Counted from the stretch's first letter, positions 8,015-17,925 are shown. The stretch: 64,000 bases of DNA from Streptomyces sp. V1I1 (GCF_030817355.1 NZ_JAUSZH010000001.1:4439501-4503500); one strand, 5' to 3'. Translations and numbers: made by a program. The notes: generated by a model from the letters alone, not told the origin.

Positions 8015-9355
8015 GTGAGCCAGTACGTCTCCCGCCTCGGCAGCGGTCTGGTGGCTCCGCGCATCAGGTTCCCCGGTGGCCATCGCAAGCCGCGCCGGAT
8101 CGCCATGCTCAGCGTCCACACCTCCCCGCTGCACCAGCCGGGGACGGGCGACGCGGGCGGCATGAACGTCTACATCGTCGAACTCGCCAAGCGCCTCGCC
8201 GCCATCAACATCGAGGTCGAGATCTTCACGCGGGCGACCGCGGGCGGGCTCCCGCCGGTCGTGGAGCTGGCTCCCGGCGTACTCGTACGCCATGTCGACG
8301 CCGGGCCCTACGAAGGCCTCGCCAAGGAGGACCTCCCCGCCCAGCTGTGTGCCTTCACACACGGCGTGATGCAGGCATGGGCAGGCCACCGCCCCGGCCA
8401 CTACGACCTGGTCCACTCCCACTACTGGCTCTCCGGCCATGTCGGCTGGCTCGCGGCCGAGCGGTGGGGCGTCCCGCTCGTGCACGCCATGCACACCATG
8501 GCCAAGGTCAAGAACGCCGCGCTCGCCGAGGGCGACACACCCGAGCCGGCGTCCCGCGTCATCGGCGAGACGCAGATCGTCAGCGCCGCGGACCGGCTGA
8601 TCGCGAATACCGCGGAGGAGGCCGACGAGCTCGTCCGCTTCTACGACGCCGACCCGGCGAAGGTCGCCGTCGTGCACCCCGGCGTGAACCTGGACCGCTT
8701 CCGTCCGGCTGACGGGCGCGCCGCCGCGCGGGCCCGGATAGGCGTGCCCCAGGACGCCTTCGTGCCCCTCTTCGCGGGCCGCATCCAGCCCCTGAAGGCC
8801 CCCGACATCCTGCTCCGCGCGGTCGCGCTGCTGCTTGAGCAGGACCCCTCGCTGCGCTCGCGGCTCTACGTGCCGATCGTCGGCGGTCCGAGCGGCAGCG
8901 GCCTCGCCAAGCCGGAGGGCCTGCAGAAACTGGCCGCCCGCCTCGGCATCGCCGACCTCGTCCACTTCAAGCCGCCGGTCGGCCAGGACCAGCTCGCGGA
9001 CTGGTTCCGGGCCGCGTCGACGCTGGTCATGCCCTCGTACAGCGAATCCTTCGGCCTGGTGGCGATCGAGGCGCAGGCGACCGGCACGCCCGTGGTGGCG
9101 GCCGCCGTCGGAGGCCTTCCGGTGGCGGTACGCGACGAGCTGACCGGCATCCTGGTCCAGGGCCACAACCCGGCGGACTACGCGGCCGCGCTGCACCGTT
9201 TCCTCGCCGACCCGGCCCTCGCCGCCCGCATGGGCGCGGCGGCCGCCCGGCACGCCGAGTCCTTCGGCTGGGACACGGCGGCGTCGGCGACGGCGGACGT
9301 CTACACGGCGGCGATGTCCGAACACCGCCGACGGGTACGCTCGCACCATGGCTGA
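8015..9355 (+). CDS. mshA: D-inositol-3-phosphate glycosyltransferase (mycothiol synthesis step 1)
   Basis: A 446-aa GT-B glycosyltransferase of family GT4. GTG 8015 is set by GAGGAGGAC eight bases upstream. The N-terminal domain carries [20 protein letters not shown], the donor/acceptor loop typical of MshA. The C-terminal UDP-GlcNAc site shows [12 protein letters not shown] and the EX7E motif in [11 protein letters not shown]. It transfers GlcNAc from UDP-GlcNAc to 1L-inositol-3-phosphate, the first committed step to mycothiol, the main actinobacterial thiol. It overlaps the YbjN gene by 8 bp, indicating cotranscription. Confidence 0.95.
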   Translation: MSQYVSRLGSGLVAPRIRFPGGHRKPRRIAMLSVHTSPLHQPGTGDAGGMNVYIVELAKRLAAINIEVEIFTRATAGGLPPVVELAPGVLVRHVDAGPYEGLAKEDLPAQLCAFTHGVMQAWAGHRPGHYDLVHSHYWLSGHVGWLAAERWGVPLVHAMHTMAKVKNAALAEGDTPEPASRVIGETQIVSAADRLIANTAEEADELVRFYDADPAKVAVVHPGVNLDRFRPADGRAAARARIGVPQDAFVPLFAGRIQPLKAPDILLRAVALLLEQDPSLRSRLYVPIVGGPSGSGLAKPEGLQKLAARLGIADLVHFKPPVGQDQLADWFRAASTLVMPSYSESFGLVAIEAQATGTPVVAAAVGGLPVAVRDELTGILVQGHNPADYAAALHRFLADPALAARMGAAAARHAESFGWDTAASATADVYTAAMSEHRRRVRSHHG

Positions 9356-9863
9356 CGTACAGCAGGCCGCGGTACAGCAGGCCGCGCAGGTCATCGAGCG
9401 CACCCTCAAGGACGCAGAGCTCGACTGGGAGAGCCCGGAACCCGGCTCGTACGTCGTCAAACTCCCCGGCACCCGCAAGCTGTCGACGACCTGCTCGCTG
9501 CTTGTCGGCAAGCACTCGCTGTCCATCAACGCCTTTGTGATCCGCCACCCGGACGAGAACGACGCGGCGGTCCACCGCTGGCTGCTTGAGCGCAACCTCC
9601 GCCTGTACGGAGTGAGTTACGCGATCGACCGGCTCGGCGACATCTACCTGGTCGGCAGGCTCCCGCTGTCCGTCGTCACCCCGGAGGAGCTGGACCGCCT
9701 GCTGGGCACGGTCCTTGAAGCGGCGGACGGCTCCTTCAACACACTGCTGGAGCTGGGCTTCGCGAGCGCGATCCGCAAGGAGTACGCGTGGCGGGTGTCG
9801 CGGGGCGAGTCGACGCGGAACCTGGACGCGTTCACACATCTGACTCAGCGCCCGGCCAACTGA
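9348..9863 (+). CDS. YbjN domain-containing protein
   Basis: A 171-aa soluble protein whose ATG lies inside the last codons of mshA (8-bp overlap). It shows the YbjN/type-III-chaperone-like alpha/beta pattern: [20 protein letters not shown], then [20 protein letters not shown], and later [20 protein letters not shown]. The same gene follows mshA in mycobacteria (Rv0487), so translational coupling with mshA is conserved. The family's biochemical role is not established; a chaperone or regulatory role is speculation. Confidence 0.85.
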   Translation: MADVQQAAVQQAAQVIERTLKDAELDWESPEPGSYVVKLPGTRKLSTTCSLLVGKHSLSINAFVIRHPDENDAAVHRWLLERNLRLYGVSYAIDRLGDIYLVGRLPLSVVTPEELDRLLGTVLEAADGSFNTLLELGFASAIRKEYAWRVSRGESTRNLDAFTHLTQRPAN

Positions 9864-9989
9864 GCCGGATCCAGACCCGGTTACCTTACGGTTCCCTGCT
9901 GCTCGACCCCTTCCGTGCGCCGCGGCCTCGTGGCATGCTCGCCGCCGACGCACACCTGAACGTAGTTCACATCTATGGAAGGCGGGCTC

Positions 9990-11684
9990 ATGGGGACCGG
10001 TCAACGCGCCATCAGCAGACGGAGTCTGCTCGGCAGTGCCACAGCCGTCGCGACGGCCTGCGTCACGGGTGGCATCACGGGCGGCATCACGGGCGCCGGA
10101 ACCGCGGTCGCCGGTGAGAGGAAAGCCACCTCCCTCCTGTGGACGGAGTTCCGCCGCGCGCCCTGCAACCACCCCCAGATCCCGTACGTGGGACGGGCCG
10201 GACAGCGAGGCGGTGCCAAGAACTTCCCCCGCCGGCCCGTCGTCGCCAACGTCCTTGCGTACGGGGCGAAACCGGACGGCTCCGCCGACGCCGCCCCCGC
10301 GATCAACCGTGCCGTCGCCGCTGTTGGCGAACGCGGCGGCGGCACGGTCCATATACCCGTCGGCACCTACCGCATCGACGATGTCATCCGCATCGGCCAC
10401 AGCAACGTCGTCCTACGCGGCGCGGGCAGCGCCCGCACCACGCTGTACGCCACAAAGAATCTCACCGAGCTCATCGGCCCGTACGGCAGCCGCTACGGCG
10501 GCGACAAGTCCTCCTGGTCCTGGGCCGGCGGCCTCATCTGGCTCTGCCCGCAAGCGCGTTGGAACAGCCTCACCGATGCCATCAAGGCCAAGGCCTGGCC
10601 CTTCGAGGGCTGGACCGGCAACAAGCGCGACGAGTGGCGCACCCTCGCCACCGTCCGACCCGCGAGCCGCGGCGACTGGTCCGTCACCGTCCCCGACGCC
10701 TCCCAGCTCCGCCGCGGACAGCTCGTCCTGCTCCGCCTCGCCGACGACGCCGGCCACACCCTGCTCGAGCACATGGCGGGCGGCGGTGCGGGCCCCGAGG
10801 CGTACGTCTGGGACGACAAGACCAAGCTGACCTCGTACGTCCCCTATGAATGGCCCGTCCGCATCGCGGCCGTCAAGCGGAGCACGGTCCCCTTCGAGCG
10901 GCCGCTGCCGCTCGACCTACGCCCCGAATGGGACCCGAGAATCACCACCCTCGTCACCCCCCTCACCGGCTCCGGCGTCGAAGGGCTCACCCTGGAAGCC
11001 GTCGAGACCCCGCAGTCCCAGCACCTCCTCGACAAGGGGTACAACGGCGTTACCTTCCAGTGCGCGTACGACTGCTGGGCCGACGACATCACCGTCCGCC
11101 ACGTCGACAACGGCTTCGGCCTGGTCGCCGCCTCCGCCTGCACGCTGCGCCGCACCAGCGTCGAAGGCCGTGGCTCGCACCACCCGTACTTCTGCCGCGA
11201 GGGCTCGCACGACAACCTCATCGAGGACTTCACCATCGCGCAGCGCACCGTCGCGGCGCCCGCGAACACACAGCTCCACGGCATCAATGTGGAAGGCCTG
11301 TCCAGCTACAACGTGTGGTCGCGCGGCCGGATGGAGATGGGCACCTTCGACACCCACCGAGGGATGCCGTTCGCCAACGTCCGCACCGAGATCACCGTGA
11401 ACAACAACGGCCGCCACGGCGGCGACGCTTCCGCCGGCCCCCTCTATGGCGCTCGCTTCACCCACTGGAATGTGACGGTCGCCAATGAGCGCGCCGGACT
11501 GATCAAGATCGACGAGATCGCCCCGTACAGCGCGACCGTGGCCATTTCCACGGTCCGGGAGTTCGACCAGATCGACGTCCCGGACTTCAAGGGGAGCCTC
11601 AACTCCCGCCTGGAGGCGTACGGCGCCCCCGGCGCCGTACGCCCCCGCAATCTGTACGAGGCCCAGCGGGCGCTGCGCACCTGA
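9990..11684 (+). CDS. Tat-exported pectate-lyase-fold (GH28-related) protein
   Basis: A 564-aa protein. ATG 9990 has GGAAGGCGGG upstream and is preferred to ATG 9975. The N-terminus RAISRRSLLGSATAVATA is a twin-arginine signal, followed by a GGITGGITGAG spacer. A Pectate_lyase_3-type module begins at about residue 90 (VLAYGAKPDGSADAAPAINR) and continues through right-handed beta-helix coils (GVTFQCAYDCWADDITVRHV). The fold degrades or binds polysaccharides outside the cell. Catalytic residues cannot be assigned by eye, so the substrate is unknown. It lies alone between ybjN and a convergent MFS gene. Confidence 0.8.
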   Translation: MGTGQRAISRRSLLGSATAVATACVTGGITGGITGAGTAVAGERKATSLLWTEFRRAPCNHPQIPYVGRAGQRGGAKNFPRRPVVANVLAYGAKPDGSADAAPAINRAVAAVGERGGGTVHIPVGTYRIDDVIRIGHSNVVLRGAGSARTTLYATKNLTELIGPYGSRYGGDKSSWSWAGGLIWLCPQARWNSLTDAIKAKAWPFEGWTGNKRDEWRTLATVRPASRGDWSVTVPDASQLRRGQLVLLRLADDAGHTLLEHMAGGGAGPEAYVWDDKTKLTSYVPYEWPVRIAAVKRSTVPFERPLPLDLRPEWDPRITTLVTPLTGSGVEGLTLEAVETPQSQHLLDKGYNGVTFQCAYDCWADDITVRHVDNGFGLVAASACTLRRTSVEGRGSHHPYFCREGSHDNLIEDFTIAQRTVAAPANTQLHGINVEGLSSYNVWSRGRMEMGTFDTHRGMPFANVRTEITVNNNGRHGGDASAGPLYGARFTHWNVTVANERAGLIKIDEIAPYSATVAISTVREFDQIDVPDFKGSLNSRLEAYGAPGAVRPRNLYEAQRALRT

Positions 11685-11722
11685 GCGATCGACGAGCGCG
11701 GGGGTGCGGCAGGAGGCGGCGT

Positions 11723-13060
11723 CTACTGAACGGCAGCAGGCGGACTGACCGTGTCCCGCACCGGCTTGTCCTCGGCCGCCACATCCTCGGCCGCCACATC
11801 CTCGTCTTCCACGTCCTCGTCTTCCGCGTCCTCGCCCTTTGCGTCCTCGTCATTCGCCGGCAGCCCGCGCATCAGCAGCCAGTACCCGAGCCCGGCCACC
11901 GTCCCCAGCACCGCGCACACGCCCCACAGCCACTCCGCGCCGAACCGGTCGATGACAAAGCCGGCCAGCAGCGGCGCGACCAGCGCCGCCACCGACCAGG
12001 ACATGGTGTGCATGCCCTGGTAGCGGCCGCGGGCGTGCACCGGCGAAAGCCGCACCACAAGTCCGGTCTGGGTGGGCGCGTTGACGATCTCGGCCAGCGT
12101 CCAGACGCAGACGGTCAGCGCGTACACGGCGATCGACCCGGCGAAGGCGGTGAGCCCGAAGCCGTACCCCGCAAGCAGCGAGGAGATGATCAGCAGCCGA
12201 CGCGGATCGCGGTGCTCGATGAGGCGGGTGACCGGGATCTGCAGGGCGACGATCAGCACGCCGTTGACGGCGATCGCCATGCCGAAGTCCGAGCTGGAGA
12301 AGCCGTCCGCGCCCATCGCCAGCGGCAGTCCGACAGGCCCCTGCATAAAGATCAGTGCGATGAGGAACGAAAGCCCGACGACGCTCATGAACCGCCCGTC
12401 GCGCAGCACGGTCCCCAGGCTGATCTCCGGCTCCGCGGGCCCCGCCGCCGTCGCCTTCGCCCGCTCGGGCCGCGACTCCGGAAGCTTGACGAAGACGACG
12501 ACCGCGCAGATCAGCGTCATCGCGGCCTCGCCCAGGAAGCCTGCGAGGTAGCTGTACTCGGCGATGAAGCCCGCGGCCGCCGACGAGACGGCGAACCCCA
12601 GGTTGATCGCCCAGTAGTTGAGCGAGAAGGCCCGCACCCGGTCCTCGGGCCGGACGATGTCGGCCATCATCGCCTGCACGGCGGGCCGGGAGGCGTTGCT
12701 CGCCATGCCCACCACAAAGGCGACGGCCGCGATGGCGGCGGGGTGCTGCATGAAGCCGAGTACGGCCACCGAGACGGCCGTCGAACTCTGCGAGATCAGG
12801 AGGGTCGGCCGCCGTCCGAGCCGGTCGGCCATCACACCCGCGCCGAGGGAGGAGACGACGCCGCCGAGCCCGTGGAGAGCTACCACCAGCCCCGCGTACG
12901 AGGCCGAATAGCCCCGGTCCAAAGTCAGATAGAGCACCATGAAAGTGGCGACAAAAGCCCCAAGTCGGTTGACCAGAGTGCTCGTCCACAGCCACCAGAA
13001 CTCGCGGGGGAGTCCCGAGACGCTCTCTCTCGCGGCACGTCTCAGACCGGCGACTGACAT
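11723..13060 (-). CDS. MFS transporter with acidic repetitive C-terminus
   Basis: A 445-aa membrane protein from ATG 13060 (GGGGGGAAT upstream). It has about twelve hydrophobic segments and the loop 2-3 signature [16 protein letters not shown] of the major facilitator superfamily (drug/proton antiporter group). The last 40 residues are an acidic tail built from EDEDV/AAED repeats encoded by 15-bp tandem units (11768-11838). Export of an unknown compound by proton antiport is expected. No regulator is adjacent; it ends convergent with the pectate-lyase-fold gene. Confidence 0.85.
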   Translation of the reverse strand: MSVAGLRRAARESVSGLPREFWWLWTSTLVNRLGAFVATFMVLYLTLDRGYSASYAGLVVALHGLGGVVSSLGAGVMADRLGRRPTLLISQSSTAVSVAVLGFMQHPAAIAAVAFVVGMASNASRPAVQAMMADIVRPEDRVRAFSLNYWAINLGFAVSSAAAGFIAEYSYLAGFLGEAAMTLICAVVVFVKLPESRPERAKATAAGPAEPEISLGTVLRDGRFMSVVGLSFLIALIFMQGPVGLPLAMGADGFSSSDFGMAIAVNGVLIVALQIPVTRLIEHRDPRRLLIISSLLAGYGFGLTAFAGSIAVYALTVCVWTLAEIVNAPTQTGLVVRLSPVHARGRYQGMHTMSWSVAALVAPLLAGFVIDRFGAEWLWGVCAVLGTVAGLGYWLLMRGLPANDEDAKGEDAEDEDVEDEDVAAEDVAAEDKPVRDTVSPPAAVQ

Positions 13061-13182
13061 ACGGATTCCCCCCGGGTGTAAGTGGCTTAGTGCGCATCCG
13101 CAAGTTACATACGCCGGGCCCCGGCCGCCAGCCAATTGACGCGGGCCGTCAACCGTCGGCGGCGTCTATTAGGCTCGGACAC

Positions 13183-13944
13183 ATGGCCGACGCACCGTAC
13201 AAGCTGATCCTCCTCCGCCACGGCGAGAGCGAATGGAACGCGAAGAATCTGTTCACCGGCTGGGTGGACGTCAACCTGACGGAGAAGGGCGAGAAGGAGG
13301 CAGTCCGCGGCGGTGAGCTGCTGAAGGACGCCGGCCTGCTCCCCGACGTACTGCACACCTCACTGCAGAAGCGCGCCATCCGCACGGCGCAGCTGGCGCT
13401 GGAGGCCGCGGACCGTCACTGGATCCCGGTCCACCGCTCCTGGCGGCTGAACGAGCGTCACTACGGCGCGCTCCAGGGCAAGGACAAGGCGCAGACCCTG
13501 GCCGAGTTCGGCGAGGAGCAGTTCATGCTGTGGCGCCGTTCGTACGACACCCCGCCGCCGGCCCTCGAGGACGGCACGGAGTTCTCGCAGAGCGACGACC
13601 CGCGCTACGCGACGATCCCGAGCGAGCTGCGCCCGCGCACCGAGTGCCTCAAGGACGTAGTCGAGCGGATGCTGCCGTACTGGTACGACGGCATCGTCCC
13701 GGACCTGCTGACGGGCCGCACGGTCCTGGTCGCCGCCCACGGCAACAGCCTGCGCGGACTGGTCAAGCACCTCGACGGCATCTCGGACGCCGACATCACG
13801 GGCCTGAACATTCCCACCGGCATCCCGCTGGTCTACGAGCTCGACGAGGACTTCAACCCGCTCAAGCCGGGCGGCACCTACCTCGACCCGGACGCCGCGG
13901 CGGCGGCGATCGAGGCGGTCAAGAACCAGGGCAAGAAGAAGTAG
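13183..13944 (+). CDS. gpmA: 2,3-bisphosphoglycerate-dependent phosphoglycerate mutase
   Basis: A 253-aa glycolytic enzyme interconverting 3- and 2-phosphoglycerate. The phosphohistidine motif [10 protein letters not shown] (residues 9-18), the [14 protein letters not shown] loop and [14 protein letters not shown] are all present, and the length is standard. ATG 13183 has no Shine-Dalgarno sequence; a TATTAG element about 14 bases upstream suggests a very short leader. Position between mshA/ybjN and phoRP matches mycobacterial gpm1 near senX3-regX3. Confidence 0.95.
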   Translation: MADAPYKLILLRHGESEWNAKNLFTGWVDVNLTEKGEKEAVRGGELLKDAGLLPDVLHTSLQKRAIRTAQLALEAADRHWIPVHRSWRLNERHYGALQGKDKAQTLAEFGEEQFMLWRRSYDTPPPALEDGTEFSQSDDPRYATIPSELRPRTECLKDVVERMLPYWYDGIVPDLLTGRTVLVAAHGNSLRGLVKHLDGISDADITGLNIPTGIPLVYELDEDFNPLKPGGTYLDPDAAAAAIEAVKNQGKKK

Positions 13945-13957
13945 CGCGGTACGTACG

Positions 13958-13994
13958 CGAGAGGGCCCCGTCCGTTGAGGATGGGGCCCTCTCG
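13958..13994 (+). terminator. Strong hairpin terminator after gpmA
   Basis: Arms CGAGAGGGCCCC and GGGGCCCTCTCG with a 13-nt loop; flanking CGTACG-type bases extend the stem. It is probably bidirectional, also serving the cysteine-rich gene. Confidence 0.8.
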
Positions 13995-14033
13995 TATGCG
14001 TACGATGCCATACGAAGTCGTACTAGCGTTCGG

Positions 14034-14183
14034 CTAGCCGCAGCAGCCGCCGCACTGGCAGGGCGCGCCCGACTGGCAGCCGCAGCCACAGCCGGAGCCG
14101 CAGCCGCAGGCGCCGAGGACGGGCAGGAACACCACTTCAACAGGTGTGTCCTGCTGAAGTTCGGTCGTGGGGGATTCGGCCAT
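14034..14183 (-). CDS. 49-aa cysteine-rich (metallothionein-like) protein
   Basis: ATG 14183 is preceded by GAGGAGGGACC. The product starts MAESPTTELQQDTPVEVVFL and ends in GACGCGSGCGCGCQSGAPCQ followed by CGGCCG, giving nine Cys in the last 25 residues in CxC, CxxC and CC spacing. This is the pattern of a small metal-thiolate protein. It lies downstream of phoU on the same strand (114 bp gap). A metallothionein-like gene linked to phoU has been described in S. coelicolor (mtpA, from memory), and this looks like its counterpart. Metal binding is inferred from composition. Confidence 0.8.
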   Translation of the reverse strand: MAESPTTELQQDTPVEVVFLPVLGACGCGSGCGCGCQSGAPCQCGGCCG

Positions 14184-14297
14184 GGTCCCTCCTCATGGGC
14201 GTACGAGATGTGCCGCCTCTGCCCATCCCATGCCCACTGCGGCGGGCGCATCAACAGCGCGCGGAGGCATGGCCCGCCCGCCGGGCCTCCGCGGCGG

Positions 14298-14975
14298 TTA
14301 CGCGCCCTCGACCTGCGTCGGCGGCTGGAGCTCGTCCGCGTGCTCGCCCGTGACCAGGTACACAACCCGCTTCGCCACCGACACCGCGTGGTCGGCGAAG
14401 CGCTCGTAGTAGCGGCCGAGCAGCGTCACGTCCACCGCCGTCTCGATGCCGTGCTTCCAGCGGTCGTCGATCAGGTGCTGGAAGAGCGTGCGGTGCAGCA
14501 GGTCCATCTCGTCGTCGTCCGTCTCCAGCTGCAGCGCCAGGTCGACGTCCTTGGTGATGATGACCTCCGCCGCCTTGGCCATCAGCCGCTGTGCCAGCTG
14601 CCCCATCTCCAGGATGGTGGCGTGCAGGTCGTTCGGCACGGCCTTGTCGGGGAAGCGCAGCCGGGCCAGCTTGGCCACATGCTGGGCCAGGTCGCCCGAG
14701 CGCTCCAGGTCGGCGCTCATCCGCAGCGAGGTCACCACGATCCGCAGGTCCGTCGCGACCGGCTGCTGCCGGGCCAGCAGGGCGATCGCCCGTGCCTCCA
14801 GGTCGTGCTGCAGATCGTCGACCTTCTGGTCGGCGGCGATCACGTTCTCGGCGAGCTTGAGATCGGCGTCGAGCATGGCCGTGGTGGCGCGCCCGATCGC
14901 CGACCCGACCAGCCGGGCCATTTCGACCAGGCCCTCGCCGATCGAGTCCAGTTCCTCGTGGTACGCGTCCCGCAT
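14298..14975 (-). CDS. phoU: PhoU phosphate-signalling regulator
   Basis: A 225-aa cytoplasmic protein of two three-helix PhoU bundles: MRDAYHEELDSIGEGLVEMA, then RIVVTSLRMSADLERSGDLA in repeat 1 and RYYERFADHAVSVAKR in repeat 2, with the acidic metal-site E/D motifs. ATG 14975 has AGAGAGGGA upstream. PhoU dampens the PHO response through the sensor kinase and Pst transporter. It is divergent from phoR, with PHO boxes in the 211-bp gap pointing towards it, so it is expected to be PhoP-activated under phosphate limitation. Confidence 0.95.
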   Translation of the reverse strand: MRDAYHEELDSIGEGLVEMARLVGSAIGRATTAMLDADLKLAENVIAADQKVDDLQHDLEARAIALLARQQPVATDLRIVVTSLRMSADLERSGDLAQHVAKLARLRFPDKAVPNDLHATILEMGQLAQRLMAKAAEVIITKDVDLALQLETDDDEMDLLHRTLFQHLIDDRWKHGIETAVDVTLLGRYYERFADHAVSVAKRVVYLVTGEHADELQPPTQVEGA

Positions 14976-15080
14976 GGGGTGTCCCTCTCTAGATGTGACC
15001 GGGGTCCGGGTGGGGTCAGGGGTGCCCCTGTGGACCCCCACGCTCCCACGTTCTGTCCGTTACGCGTCCGGAGTCTCCCT

Positions 15081-15113
15081 CGCAAATGAACCGGCACTAT
15101 CCCCTTGGTGAAC
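15081..15113 (-). promoter_or_regulatory. PHO box of three 11-bp direct repeats before phoU
   Basis: On the minus strand the units are GTTCACCAAGG, GGATAGTGCCG and GTTCATTTGCG. Units 1 and 3 match the Streptomyces PhoP direct-repeat consensus GTTCACC, and spacing is exactly 11 bp. The site lies 106 bp upstream of the phoU start. Confidence 0.75.
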
Positions 15114-15186
15114 TCTGGGCGACGACTGTTCGAGGTGCCACCCGAATGGCTGGGAGCATCTCGCCGACCACGCATAACCTGGATGC

Positions 15187-16461
15187 ATGGACGTGAACGC
15201 GGCGGTCGCCGCAGCGGCAGCGATCGCCGGGTTGTGTACCGGTGTCATCGCCATGCTGGCGTTCCGCTGGAGCGAACGCGACCAGGCGAGACCCACTCGC
15301 ACTTCCCTGCACACCGACGCCGTGCTGCCGCCCGGCGTCGACACGGTCCTGTCCGTGCTCCGCTCCTCCGCTGTCGTACTCGACGAGAGCGACTCCGTCG
15401 TCAAGGCCAGCTCCGCGGCGTACGCCCTCGGTCTGGTCCGCGGCGGGAAGCTCGCCGTCGAGCCGATGCTGCACATGGCCCGCGACACCCGTCGCGACGG
15501 CGAGATACGGCAGGTGGAACTGGACCTGCCCCGGCGCGGCACTGGCCGCGGCGAGGCCCTCGCCGTCTCCGCCCGGGTGGCCCCCCTCGGCTCCCGGCTC
15601 GTCCTTCTGCTGGTCGAGGACCTCACCGAGGCCCGCCGGATCGAAGCGGTACGGCGGGACTTCGTCGCGAACGTAAGCCATGAGCTCAAGACCCCGGTCG
15701 GTGCGCTCTCCCTGCTCTCCGAGGCGGTCATGGACGCCTCGGACGACCCCGAGGCGGTCACCCGTTTCGCTGGCCGGATGCAGATCGAGGCGACCCGGCT
15801 CACCAATCTCGTACAGGAGCTCATCGACCTCTCCCGGGTGCAGAACGACGACCCGCTGGAGGACGCCGAACCGGTACGCGTGGACGAACTGGTCGCCGAG
15901 GCCATCGACCGCTCCCGGCACCCCGCTTCCACCAAACAGATCACGATGGCCGTCGGGGGCGGAGGCCCTGGGGGATCCACCGCCGACCTGCGCATCTGGG
16001 GCAACCGCGGCCAGCTCGCCGCGGCACTCGGCAACCTGGTCGAGAACGCCGTCAACTACTCGCCGGCCCGCACCCGTGTCGGCGTATCCGCGCGCCGTGT
16101 CTCCGCGCCCGGTGGGGATCTCATCGAGATCGCCGTCACCGACCAGGGCATCGGCATCTCCGAGAAGGACCGTGAGCGGGTCTTCGAGCGGTTCTACCGC
16201 GTCGACCCCGCCCGCTCCCGGGCCACCGGAGGCACCGGCCTGGGCCTGGCCATCGTCAAGCATGTGGCCGCCTCGCACGGCGGGGAGGTCACTGTGTGGA
16301 GCTCCGAGGGCCAGGGCTCCACATTCACCCTGCGGCTGCCCGAAGCGGGCGCCGGCCGGGAACGCTCATCCAACGGACCGGATCGCGTCGACGAGGACGA
16401 CGACCGGCCTTTCGACACCGATCCGAACGCCGAAATCCCTGCCCCGGAGGTCCTTCCGTGA
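15187..16461 (+). CDS. phoR: Sensor histidine kinase PhoR (SenX3-type)
   Basis: A 424-aa membrane kinase. One N-terminal membrane segment (residues 3-25) is followed by a degenerate PAS-like region, then HisKA with FVANVSHELKTPVGALSLLS (phosphoacceptor His in SHELKTP), and HATPase_c with N box LVENAVNYSP, G1 DQGIGIS, F box ERFYRVD and G2 GGTGLGLAIVK. It phosphorylates PhoP in response to phosphate limitation. Its TGA overlaps the GTG of phoP (GTGA), so the two are translationally coupled. Orthologous to senX3 of mycobacteria by neighbourhood. Confidence 0.95.
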   Translation: MDVNAAVAAAAAIAGLCTGVIAMLAFRWSERDQARPTRTSLHTDAVLPPGVDTVLSVLRSSAVVLDESDSVVKASSAAYALGLVRGGKLAVEPMLHMARDTRRDGEIRQVELDLPRRGTGRGEALAVSARVAPLGSRLVLLLVEDLTEARRIEAVRRDFVANVSHELKTPVGALSLLSEAVMDASDDPEAVTRFAGRMQIEATRLTNLVQELIDLSRVQNDDPLEDAEPVRVDELVAEAIDRSRHPASTKQITMAVGGGGPGGSTADLRIWGNRGQLAAALGNLVENAVNYSPARTRVGVSARRVSAPGGDLIEIAVTDQGIGISEKDRERVFERFYRVDPARSRATGGTGLGLAIVKHVAASHGGEVTVWSSEGQGSTFTLRLPEAGAGRERSSNGPDRVDEDDDRPFDTDPNAEIPAPEVLP

Positions 16462-17138
16462 CCCGAGTGCTCGTCGTCGAGGATGAGGAATCATTCAGCG
16501 ACGCCCTGTCCTACATGCTCCGCAAGGAGGGCTTCGAGGTCGCCATCGCGACCACGGGGCCCGAGGGGCTCGACGAGTTCGAGCGCAATGGCGCCGACCT
16601 CGTTCTCCTCGACCTGATGCTGCCCGGGCTGCCGGGCACCGAGGTGTGCCGCCAGCTGCGCGGCCGCTCGAACGTCCCGGTCATCATGGTGACCGCCAAG
16701 GACAGCGAGATCGACAAGGTCGTCGGGCTGGAAATAGGAGCCGATGACTACGTCACCAAGCCCTTCTCCTCGCGGGAGCTGGTCGCCCGCATCCGCGCGG
16801 TCCTGCGCCGCCGCGGAGAGCCGGAGGAGGTCACCCCGGCGGCCCTGGAGGCCGGCCCGGTCCGGATGGACGTGGACCGCCACGTCGTCACGGTCTCGGG
16901 CGGGAAGGTCGATCTCCCACTGAAGGAGTTCGACCTGCTGGAGATGCTGCTGCGCAATGCGGGCCGGGTGCTGACCCGTATGCAGCTGATCGACCGCGTC
17001 TGGGGCGCGGACTACGTGGGCGACACCAAGACGCTGGACGTCCACGTCAAGCGCCTCCGAGCCAAGATCGAGCCGGACCCGGGTGCGCCGCGGTACCTGG
17101 TGACGGTGCGTGGTCTGGGCTACAAGTTCGAGCCGTAA
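16458..17138 (+). CDS. phoP: Response regulator PhoP (RegX3-type)
   Basis: A 226-aa OmpR/PhoB-family regulator. The receiver has acidic DEE, phosphoacceptor Asp in LVLLDLMLPG, switch Thr in MVTAKDS and Lys in YVTKPF. The winged helix includes LPLKEFDLLEMLLRNAGRVL and ends in YLVTVRGLGYKFEP. It binds PHO boxes such as the one at 15081-15113 and links phosphate supply to metabolism and antibiotic production in streptomycetes. GTG 16458 overlaps phoR by 4 bp. Confidence 0.96.
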   Translation: MTRVLVVEDEESFSDALSYMLRKEGFEVAIATTGPEGLDEFERNGADLVLLDLMLPGLPGTEVCRQLRGRSNVPVIMVTAKDSEIDKVVGLEIGADDYVTKPFSSRELVARIRAVLRRRGEPEEVTPAALEAGPVRMDVDRHVVTVSGGKVDLPLKEFDLLEMLLRNAGRVLTRMQLIDRVWGADYVGDTKTLDVHVKRLRAKIEPDPGAPRYLVTVRGLGYKFEP

Positions 17139-17172
17139 CCCGGCCCGGAACAGAGCCAAACCGGCCAGGAAC

Positions 17173-17216
17173 ATACGAGGGCGCCCCGCCAGGCTTCTGG
17201 CGGGGCGCCCTCGTAT
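17173..17216. terminator. Very strong hairpin terminator after phoP
   Basis: Eighteen-bp perfect arms, ATACGAGGGCGCCCCGCC and its complement, with an 8-nt loop. It probably ends transcription from both phoP and the convergent lipoprotein gene. Confidence 0.85.
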
Positions 17217-17235
17217 GCGTACGCGTACCGCTGCG

Positions 17236-17925
17236 TCAGTGGCCCGCGTCGTGGGACGCCGACGACGAGTCCGACGGGGTGCCCGGCTCGCCCGATTCGC
17301 CGTTGCCCGGCGTGCCCGCCTGGCCCGTGGCCGTCGGGGAGGGGGTGCCGGACGGCGTCGTGGACGGGGTGCCGGAGGGCTCGCCCTCCTGCGCCGGCGG
17401 CTTCGGCAGCGAGCTGGGGCCGTAGCTCGCAAAGAAGCTCGTCGCCGGCACCACGAACGCCTGCAACTTCACGTCGCCCGTCTCGCTGAAGCGGAAGACG
17501 GCCTCCTGCACGCCGCCCGCGTTCTTCGCCACCTCCTGGCCGTTCTCGATCACCGCGGACGCGTTGCCCGCGCCGCCGATGATCACCGAGCCCTGCGCCG
17601 GAACGGTGATCGGGCCCGAGCCCTGGGCCGGGGACAGCTTCACCGCGGTGTTCGAACCCGGCAGCGTGATCGCGTCGAGCGTCTGCTGCTTGGAGCCGTT
17701 GTTGAAGACCGTCGCGGAGACGGCCGCAGGGCCTTCGGCGTCCACCTTCGGCTGAGTGATCACCGTCGCGTTCTGGATCTCGATGGTGTCGACCGCCGTC
17801 GCGGCATTGTCCGGCTTGACCTTGAGAGTCTCCGCGTTGTTGCCCGCGCCGCAGGCGGCGAGCGAGGCGATCGAGAACACGACGGCAGTGGCGGCGAGGG
17901 CACCGCGTCGAAGGCTGCGGCTCAC
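17236..17925 (-). CDS. DUF461-type (PCuAC-like) lipoprotein
   Basis: A 229-aa exported lipoprotein from GTG 17925 with GGAGA upstream. The signal peptide ends in a lipobox, SLAACG, placing Cys near residue 24. The central region resembles the copper-chaperone-like DUF461 fold (VDTIEIQNATVITQPKVDAE, later GDVKLQAFVVPATSF). The Cu ligands HxnMx10HxM of true PCuAC are not visible. The last 55 residues are a Pro/Ser/Gly/Thr linker-like tail ending in His. It sits between phoP and carD, as in S. coelicolor from memory. Confidence 0.75.
   Translation of the reverse strand: MSRSLRRGALAATAVVFSIASLAACGAGNNAETLKVKPDNAATAVDTIEIQNATVITQPKVDAEGPAAVSATVFNNGSKQQTLDAITLPGSNTAVKLSPAQGSGPITVPAQGSVIIGGAGNASAVIENGQEVAKNAGGVQEAVFRFSETGDVKLQAFVVPATSFFASYGPSSLPKPPAQEGEPSGTPSTTPSGTPSPTATGQAGTPGNGESGEPGTPSDSSSASHDAGH

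Noticed and set aside
7016..9595. 859-codon minus-strand frame across mshA and the methyltransferase
   Set aside because: Shadow of mshA on the other strand; it also runs through the real methyltransferase gene in a different frame.
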